NCBI GenBank assembly: GCA_013407085.1
Contig: JACCGJ010001492.1
Location: forward strand, 62,001-126,000
DNA from: Atriophallophorus winterbourni
Lineage: Eukaryota; Platyhelminthes; Trematoda; Plagiorchiida; Microphallidae
Length of the DNA stretch: 64,000 nucleotides
Reading direction: 5' to 3'
The notes beneath the pieces were generated by a model, which saw only the letters and a program-made list of their open reading frames with translations, was not told the DNA's origin and did not search any database. Made by a program: the position numbers and the translations under genes. Below are positions 57,330 to 64,000 of this stretch, piece by piece (the stretch's first letter is position 1; each line of letters starts with the position of its first letter).

Positions 57330-58555
57330 TTTGTGAACAGAATTGAACTCTTAGGGTTTTGTCGTTTAAAACTGCTTCCAATAGAACTCAATAACGTCAT
57401 AATTCGACTTCATGATTTATGACCTTTCACATGATCCATTTATCATTAAATATTCATCAGAAAATTAGGCAAGTTGAAATCTTACATAATCCTTTCAGAC
57501 AAAAATAATCTCGTTGAAATGTATGTCAGCGTATTTAGATCTGCAGACTTGCCGATCGAGTGTTCTCTGACACCAGTGACTTTTTATCTAAGTCACACAC
57601 AGGGATTCTTGAAGCGGAATACTCAACGATAGAAGTAATCTCCGAAATTTTATTATGCGATATCGTAATAAAATAACTGTTCGGGTTTCGCGACATATCA
57701 CAAAAACCAAACGTTTCGGCAGCTTGGCAAACCCCTCTTCACAGATTAGATTGATGCTGACAAATTACAATATTCTGTACAAAACAATGATTTATCCAAT
57801 AACGCTGAACCGTAATAGACCAATCATCCTGTACAAAACACGTGACACAAATATTTGGGTCAACCAGCTAGAAAATAGGGTAAACATCTAAACAAGTTAA
57901 AGTAAGTACCAAGTCATGTACAAGACTCAAAGTTCAATTAGGAATTTGGGTTTAATATAGTGAATGATACTGACAAAACAGAATTTATTTGTAGAAGGTG
58001 AGATCGAAGAACTATGGGAAGTTAAAAATTATATTTTATAATTTAAAAATATAATTTAGATGAATTTTCGATGAAAATTGTCTACGTATTAACTTTGATG
58101 AATATCTGCCTGTTTCTAAAGAGTATTTCATGGAATAATTACATAATATAATTACTATTCTCAATTTTAAAACAGGAACGAGAGTGTTGTAATCACGAAA
58201 ACCGCATACAGAGTGAAAAGTGTTCCGTGATCGAATCAAAAAATAGAACAGAAAACAACATAGTGTAGAATAAGAAAAGGACGCTCAAAGAAAGCAATAG
58301 TGTGTGAAGTGAGCAGATTTTGAAGTGAATTCGAACTTACGAACACAGCGTCTTTCTCTTATTAAAAACATAAAGGTAAAAGGGAAATAACAGGGTACCA
58401 TGAATATGGTGGTGTCAGATAAATAGCGCGGAGAATCGTGTAAATCGCATTTTCGGAGTAACATTTTAGTGATTTTGGTTTTTTTAATATATGGCATCTA
58501 CGTATGGAACTTTCAAACGACCAATATCAACCGTTAGTTGTGATCCTTTCGGGTC
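57330..58555. other. No supported gene
   Basis: The arrestin 5' end and promoter probably lie somewhere in or beyond this region, but none could be identified. Confidence 0.4.
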
Positions 58556-58559
58556 AATT

Positions 58560-58700
58560 AAGAAGTACTTCAGACGCCTACTAAGAACACTTTAAGGACC
58601 AGCGTATGGTGACTGAAGCGCACGCGGATCCTGATCTTACTATCCTTACCTGATGAGTGCAATCAGCACGAAACCGGTCGTGGTGTGTGTTGTGACGGGA
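58560..58700 (+). repeat. Family A-related copy with canonical hammerhead
   Basis: CTGAAGCGCACGCGGATCC, TGATCTTACTATCC and the core align with 25930-26010 and with the start of family A units. It is a single copy here, not tandem. Confidence 0.7.
58644..58687 (+). ncRNA. Hammerhead ribozyme, best match to consensus
   Basis: CTGATGA (58650-58656) is followed directly by stem II GTGC-AATCA-GCAC (58657-58669) with the canonical G-C closing pair. GAAA follows at 58670-58673, then CCGGT, and C58679 is the predicted cleavage base (GUC). Stem I pairs CCTTAC upstream with GTGGTG downstream through two G-C/A-U pairs, two G.U pairs, a mismatch and a further G-C pair. Stem III is the loopless self-complementary ACC/GGT, the minimal form known from animal retrozyme and Penelope ribozymes, which generally act as dimers. 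All invariant core bases are present. Confidence 0.72.
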
Positions 58701-59559
58701 AAGCATGCAAATGAATATTTAGTCGATATTAGGTTTCACGGATTTAGAAGGCCGCGTGTCACAGACACATCTTATGAAGCATTTAGAGCAGTGCATTACC
58801 AGAAGTACAATACAACACTCAACCAATCACACTTTCTCGCGCCGCCTACGGCCTGCCCATAGTAGTTTCAGTACGTTCAGTCGGGAATTGTAGGTGATTT
58901 ATTAAGCCATTTCCGCCATTTGGTGAAAGCTCGTAATTTTAAAGTTAACAATAAACACAAACCATCGTCATTTGCTTTAGATTCATCTACAGAACGTTAT
59001 TAACCAAGAGAGATGCGACATCTGTATTATATATGCCAATTAACAAGTGAAATATAATGTTTCTTCGGTAAACCGGATAGGGCAGCGGGTGCAATTTTTC
59101 GGATAAGCATGGTCAACCATAGTGGAATCGATTTGTGTGATTTGAATATTTAGCAGCAACTAAACTGTTAAGAAACCACTGATTTATAAAATATCAAACG
59201 TATTTCAATATTAAATTGGAAACATTCAAATTTATGTTACGTATCCTTCAACAAATCTCGTCCATTATTCTCACTTCAACTATGAAGGACAAGTTAAAAT
59301 CGTGTGCACTTGGAATGCAACTATTCACGGAACAAATTCAAAGTTGTACAGTGATCGAAGCTAACAAAATTTGCACATAAAACACTATTAGCTGTTCAGT
59401 AACAGTTTGGTAAGATACTCGAATAAGATTCCTGTTGAGATAATTTATCTCCCATTGCAGAACGTGGTTAAATTCAAATGTAATTAGTATCGCAATATCA
59501 TATGCTGAATCATAAACTATGAAAAGATTTGGGCGCGCGAGCCACTTTACACACATGCG
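58701..59559. other. No supported gene
   Basis: AT-rich sequence; the 87-codon minus-strand open frame at 59338-59601 has no recognisable domain. Confidence 0.5.
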
Positions 59560-62500
59560 CGAAAATTTGCGCGGAACGAGCAACCTGGTTGTATTTTCCA
59601 CGCACTGATAAGAATGCTTTGAGAAGTTTTTTGTTATTCTGTGAATTTGCTGTAAAATAGACGAACTATTTTACTATTTTATTAAAGTCAATTACGTTCA
59701 TAGTATTAATGAAATTTCTTGCTGATTGATTATGCTAGGAATAAAACCAGAATGTATTTTTCTGGTAAATTATTGTTACTCATACATATCACTGTCAGAT
59801 ATGAGCATAAATATTTGTTTTCTTATGGACAATTGCTTCAAAAATTGGCCAAGGGCATTGAGTGCACAGCTTGCAAGCGTCTGGATCATCCAAGCTGCTC
59901 AGGTATAAATAAATCTCACTTCGGTTTTTGTGCCAAGTTCCGCTGTTTGCAACGGTAATGTAGCGGCTGCCTTAAGGCTGACACTGATGCAGATTCGATT
60001 AATGGAAAATCACTGAATACTGTAAATTCGTTCGGCACATTAAAATTTCGTACTGAATGAAACTTATAACTCTGTTGTGCGTGCAAATATGAACCCGAAA
60101 ACAACTGCAGCCCAGGCGAACGTCAACCAAGTTAGCCAGTGGCCCCATCCTCTCAAGATGATCAATATAGCTGCAACTTCGGAAAAGCGTGCGAACAGGA
60201 GATCTATAGCTATTGCAACCAAGGCAAAAGTAAACGAAGCTAGCCATTTACCTTGTACTCACAAGCAAGCTACCTCACTTATGGTAGTCAATCTAACTTT
60301 AACAAAGCAAACTAAAGCCATTTAAGAGAGTACTCAATAGAAGAAACATTCAATTGTTTATCGCTCACCCGTACTGGATCAAATTTTTGAGGAATTGAAT
60401 AGCATGTTTAAGCTAATTAAAACATTGCACAGCAATCTTTCTGATTCAAAATCTGGCACACGATAAGTACTAGTTTTTAAACGAGCGGAACCTTTTATTA
60501 TGGAATCTAAGCCTCGGAGAAATTTTGAGCGCGGGTTTATCAGCGATCTAATTCAAATTTGGGGTCTGAAGCCTTCTACTCCAACAGTTCCATTTCAAGA
60601 TTATCACAAGAAATTTTATTAAATTTTTAATGAATTCGAACAAGTCTCAAGTGGATGGGAGTTTAGCTGGTCACTCTGGAGATTGTTGTCTTGTATGCTC
60701 GAAACAGGTTGCCGTAAACACTTAAGCTGTTCAATGTAAAATATGTAGAAAATTTATGCATAGTCAAAGCGGTGGAACGAAGGTAGAGATTTATCGCTGT
60801 CTCCAGAAAAATTTATGCGATATTATTCTCAAGATAATTAAGATATGCCTCGAGCCTACTGGTGTGAGGCTCACAAGTAGTCAGTTTCAAGTCGCCACTG
60901 CTTCCTCTAAAATCTCTGAAGGTCTCGATGGAGGGATCCTAGATAGTGACTCACCGTATACTATTGGCAAAGTCCACCCATCTTGTGTGGAGCAAGCTTG
61001 CTTGCAATATGAATATGTGCGGAAGTTGGTTGCTCACCTGTTCTTCCTTCAAAAATCAATGTAGTTCTGACGGTGCAACGAACGGTCAAGAAATCGAAGT
61101 GGTCGAAAATGTACCGCAGCCTGCATATTTAATCAGTAACAAAAGCTACAGTTCCACCACTCATCAGAGTTAAAAATTTGGCTCAGTATAGCATAAGTGA
61201 TCTTTATTAACGCAAAGAGCTTGAGAAACAAACTCGTTAAACTCCTTCAACAGATTAGGCAAGTCTCTTTAGCGATCATTGAAGTGACGAAAACCTGGCT
61301 CTCTCTAGTGCAGGATGAAACCGAGCTGTTCCTAAGTGTATATAAAATTATTCGCGCTGATTGAGCTGTCGCTAGAACCACTGGTGGTGGGGGTGTGTTG
61401 TACTTCCAAAAACATATTTCGGTCACCGTGTTAGTCCGTTTCCAGAAGACTGCCGGACTAGAGGGAGATAATGGTATCTTATTTGGACTGTAGCTTCCTT
61501 TGTTACAATAGGTGTCGTATATCGTTCGCAAAATAGTCATGCAGATACATTGATGTCACAGATTATTGCGAGGTTCTAAGCCCTTAGCATTGATTGGGCT
61601 TCGCTAGAGGAGAGCTATTGGGACGAAATAAGATGATTGATTGATTGATTTGGGCCTCATTCAGCATATTTCCCATCCTACCAGAGTAAGACCTACTAGG
61701 GATGAGACAACTTTGTATTTGGTATTCACTCCAATTCACTCCAATGACGACTGATGTAACGCAGCATCAGATCGAAGCTTCATTATTTTGTACTTACCAA
61801 GCAACAGAAACTATTCTATGAAAGCGTAACAATGGCTGAGCATCTTTTGAAGATGGACGCGGATATGTTACGTGATGTTGCAACATTTCTCGATTGGTCT
61901 TTTGATCTATCAGCTGATGTTGACGATTGTTGGACGGTGATCTGGAACATTATCTGGACAGTTAATGAAGTAAAGGCGTCGAAGGAATGTTTCCCTTGGT
62001 TTTACAAGGATCTTCGGAAAATTTTGCGGCAACGTCAAAGGCTGTGTTCGTTATTCGTAAGCTGTTGAAACGCCACCGACTACGAAAAGTATAGGCAATC
62101 TAGGAACATCTAAATATCTTCGAAACGCAGCAAATGTTTGCGTTACGAGCAGCGATTGGATGAAAAGTCCACAAGTGCAACAAATCGCTTATTCGCATAC
62201 ATTCATTACCGCACAAAGGCATCGCCATACATACTTAATTTGATGGATAATAGGGAGGTAGACTTTGATGAGGATGGTTTGAAATCTGAAGCCCGTTTTA
62301 ATCAATATTACTCTGTGTGCTGTCTTGAAGTTAGTGATCCCCCTTCTGATCGCGATGTAGATTTAGAGACGGTTAGACTTCTGTTGAAACAGGTAGACAC
62401 ACAATATGCTCCAGGACCAGACGATATTCATCCGTTGGTTTGACGAACGCTCTGAAATGTGCAATCTGCCAGCTAGTAAATTTAAAAGATCTGTAATATT

Positions 62501-63560
62501 AGGGTTCTTACTAAGGCAGTGGAAACATGGTATTAATTAATCTATGTTTAAGAGTGCAAACCATCGTTCTACCGCAAATTACAGGCCGGTCAAACAGATT
62601 TATATGATCGGAATTTTTAGAGAATGTGATCAAGGTTAAAATAGAATATTTTCTTTCAGAATGTGGGCATTGGTAGCCATAAAACAGTGATTAACTAACG
62701 ATCGCTCAAGCATAAGCAAGTTGCTCCTAGTGAGAGAAAATTGGTGTGCTTCGACTGGTTATGGTCAAATTGTTGTTGCTGTTTCTATCAACTTTAATAC
62801 GGCGTTCGACCGTGTGTTCCACAGACGATTGCTAATCAAGCTTGAAAGTCTAGGTATTTGAGTGTGTCTTCTAAAATTGATCGAGGCATTCATTTCAAAC
62901 ATAGTAGAGTAAAATGGTGTTTTGTCTCCCAGTGAGGATAGCGATTTCTGATGTGCCACAGGGATCTGTTATTGTCCCGTTGTTATTCAAGCGACCTGGC
63001 AGACGAGGTAGCCGTCGATTGTATTTTATTCGCCGATTATCTAAATCTGGGGATAGGATATGGGCTACCAATGATCCCATCAGTTTAAAGGCGAACGTGA
63101 CTACTTGGAGAGGGCACAAAGGAGGAGTATAAGCTGGTTGATGGTATGCGCTACATCGCGTACGAGGATAAGCAAAGCTTACTGAAAATTCCTCCCTTGA
63201 ACTTCGAAGGGGAAGGTTTGATCCCTTCCTAACGCTCCGCATCATCCACAGTCAATATAACGAAGAGTTCCTCCGGTTATTCCAATAAGTGATTGAATCG
63301 GATAATCGCGGGCATGACCTTGAGTTGCAGAAGCTTGGAAGACTTAAGCTGAATAATACGAGCAGGATATCTTCGAGGGTGGTAAACACTTGGAAATCGC
63401 TACCGAATCAACTATTTTCTCTACCATCTGAACAACTATTCAATATTGCTTTGGATCAGCATTTGTTGAGACGGATGGACCTTATCCCCGCAGTGATGCA
63501 GTGGCGGTCGTCTACTCTCAGCGGTAGCCTTGTTAGCAGATGTCACCCATGTTAACTTTT
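59560..63560 (+). mobile_element. Decayed full-length CR1-like element of a second family
   Basis: Domains occur in order with many stops. The leader starts at about 59570. A cysteine-rich ORF1 zinc finger lies near 59830-59960 (IECTACKRLDHPSCSGINKS then CAKFRC), and a second one near 60680 (CLVCSK, VQCKICRKFMH). The endonuclease N-terminus is near 61210-61420 (NAKSLRNKLVKLLQQIRQ, TKTWL, TTGGGGVLYFQKH). The linker at 62138-62443 reads RLFAYIHYRTKASPYILNLM and PGPDDIHPLV. RT pieces are ANYRPV (62575), VSINFNTAFDRVFHRRLLIK (62780) and PQGSVIVPLLF (62955), and the end is RVVNTWKSLPNQLF (63380). FADD is degraded. Confidence 0.8.
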
Positions 63561-63734
63561 GCGAAGAAGCTAAAACGAGTTCGTATCCCTTTTGCTTTCG
63601 ATCCAGAAGAACGTCATTATCCCTAAAAACAATCAGGATAATTACTTGGCGTCGCGACAGAAAGAAAAACGTTTTGGCAGTTGTGGGTGCTTCTCTGGAG
63701 CTTTCCGCCGAATTAAATTTGTCAACACTCCAAC

Positions 63735-64000
63735 CTTGCGCGGTACGTTCAACTTGGTTGTATTCTTCACACTCCGATAAAATATCATTACGAATTTTCA
63801 CTTTTCTTCGAATTTGCATTAAAATAGAATCACTATTTTACTATACTATCCATATGTTTGCTGACTAATTACGCTAGTGATAAAATCAGCTTGTATTTTT
63901 GGTAACTTTTCATTACTCATAGTATTATCTGTCAGATATGAGTACTAGAAATTCCTGCCTCGATGTCAAATGTGGTAAAATGGTGGCTAAGGGAATTGAG
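63735..64000 (+). mobile_element. 5' end of a second copy of the same element, cut by window edge
   Basis: It aligns with 59570-59870: both have TTGGTTGTATT or the like, ACTATTTTACTAT, GCTGA(T)TGATTATGCTAG-type blocks, TGTCAGATATGAG and AAGGGCATTGAG/AAGGGAATTGAG. The last bases encode the first zinc-finger residues (CLDVKCGKMVAKGIE), here with the N-terminal Cys pair preserved. It lies head-to-tail behind the copy ending near 63560. Confidence 0.75.

Noticed and set aside
60077..60325. Independent lysine/alanine-rich gene
   Set aside because: It lies between the two zinc-finger-like pieces of the 59.6 kb CR1 element and is better read as part of its decayed ORF1.

Overview
The window looks like AT-rich nuclear DNA of an invertebrate, most likely a flatworm (digenean trematode). 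This rests on the dense mix of decayed CR1/Perere-like and RTE-like non-LTR retrotransposons, intron-rich gene structure, and dispersed repeats carrying hammerhead-ribozyme cores. It is an inference from element style, not a species identification. No bacterial features, CRISPR arrays, rRNA genes or convincing tRNA genes were seen.

Only one cellular gene can be supported. It is a minus-strand, multi-exon alpha-arrestin (arrestin-domain-containing adaptor) whose six recognisable coding exons run from about 56.8 kb down to 40.0 kb. The splice phases agree across all five internal junctions, giving about 909 codons without the unresolved N-terminus. It has a loop insertion of about 220 residues in the N-terminal arrestin domain and a Ser/Thr-rich tail of about 330 residues. 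Its last intron contains a nearly full-length CR1 element on the opposite strand (about 41.3-45.5 kb).

Retrotransposons fill much of the rest. CR1-type copies or fragments lie at 1.45-2.0(-), 2.6-4.3(-), 8.7-9.8(+), 9.8-10.1(+), 14.1-17.1(+), 17.4-18.1(+), 26.2-26.8(+), 30.4-30.8(+), 34.8-35.7(+, nested), 36.2-37.0(+), 41.3-45.5(+) and 59.6-63.6(+), with the start of a further copy at 63.7 kb. RTE-type pieces lie at 10.7-11.0(-), 18.1-19.0(+) and 20.8-22.0(-). All have frameshifts, stops, truncations or deletions, so none looks autonomous. Several share a 3' tail built on TTGAATC.

The most interesting non-coding layer is a set of dispersed and tandem repeats with hammerhead-ribozyme cores (CTGANGA ... 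GAAAC ... short self-complementary stem III ... UH cleavage site). Family A is a repeat of about 242 bp (tandem at 0.18-0.75 kb and 12.5-12.9 kb, scattered elsewhere), with its best core in a subfamily copy at 58.65 kb. Family B has a CTGACGA core (6.87, 20.2, 28.36, 28.68 and 51.4 kb). A third motif at 29.6 kb has a perfect 9-bp stem II and a GUC site. These resemble the ribozymes known from animal retrozymes, schistosome Sm-alpha-like SINEs and Penelope-like elements. Gaps of more than about 300 bp between these features hold only simple repeats and open frames I could not support.
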